A stretch of DNA of 5,631 nt from Cyanobacteriota bacterium (GTDB taxonomy: Bacteria; Cyanobacteriota; Cyanobacteriia; Phormidesmidales; Phormidesmidaceae), in assembly GCA_027592485.1 (NCBI GenBank), contig JAQCKL010000328.1:1-5631 (forward strand). Reading direction: 5' to 3'. Made by a program: the position numbers and the translations under genes. How positions within the stretch are numbered: the stretch's first letter is position 1; each line of letters begins with the position of its first letter. The notes below the pieces were generated by a model. That model made no database searches and was not told where the DNA came from. It worked only from the letters and a program-made list of their open reading frames with translations. Below, in pieces: positions 5,305-5,631 of the stretch.

Positions 5305-5631
<327 letters not shown>

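Overview
The window looks like ordinary cyanobacterial chromosome. Three things point that way. The octamer GCGATCGC (HIP1), over-represented in many cyanobacteria, occurs five times where about 0.1 would be expected by chance. The 5' part of the 16S rRNA reads as cyanobacterial in its conserved segments and short variable helices. The predicted lipoyl synthase and the TPR protein match cyanobacterial family patterns that I recall. I cannot name the genus from sequence alone.

Layout, left to right. Positions 1-173 hold a probable terminator of a gene lying off the left edge, then a leader with a direct repeat and a hairpin. Positions 174-2159 (+) encode a 661-residue cytoplasmic protein with an N-terminal region resembling the Walker-less, STAND-like domain of cyanobacterial TPR proteins, a Pro/Ser-rich linker, and about six TPR-type repeats of 47-53 residues. 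A 50-bp gap separates it from a convergent minus-strand gene (2210-2797) for an exported YkuD-type L,D-transpeptidase. A 98-bp divergent spacer leads to lipA (2896-3777, +), lipoyl synthase. lipA converges with, and overlaps by 74 bp, a minus-strand KirBac-type inward-rectifier potassium channel (3704-4693, possibly starting at 4738). About 400 bp of non-coding DNA follows, including a polypyrimidine tract, then a near-consensus promoter (TTGACA, 17 bp, TATATT) whose -35 box lies in a perfect inverted repeat. A roughly 208-nt hairpin-rich leader leads into the first 327 nt of a 16S rRNA gene, which runs off the right edge at the universal ACTCCTACGGGAGGCAGC site.

The four protein genes do not form a pathway. 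They alternate in direction and share no operon: a likely protein-interaction scaffold, a cell-wall cross-linking enzyme, a cofactor-biosynthesis enzyme and an ion channel, next to an rRNA operon. I see no mobile element, CRISPR array, tRNA or defence locus, and no clear new system. The points most worth checking are the overlapping lipA/kir 3' ends (a single base in a G5 run decides whether the overlap is 74 bp or 4 bp), the dyad over the rrn -35 box, and the TPR protein with its degenerate N-terminal domain. All comparisons to named family members are from memory; no search was run.
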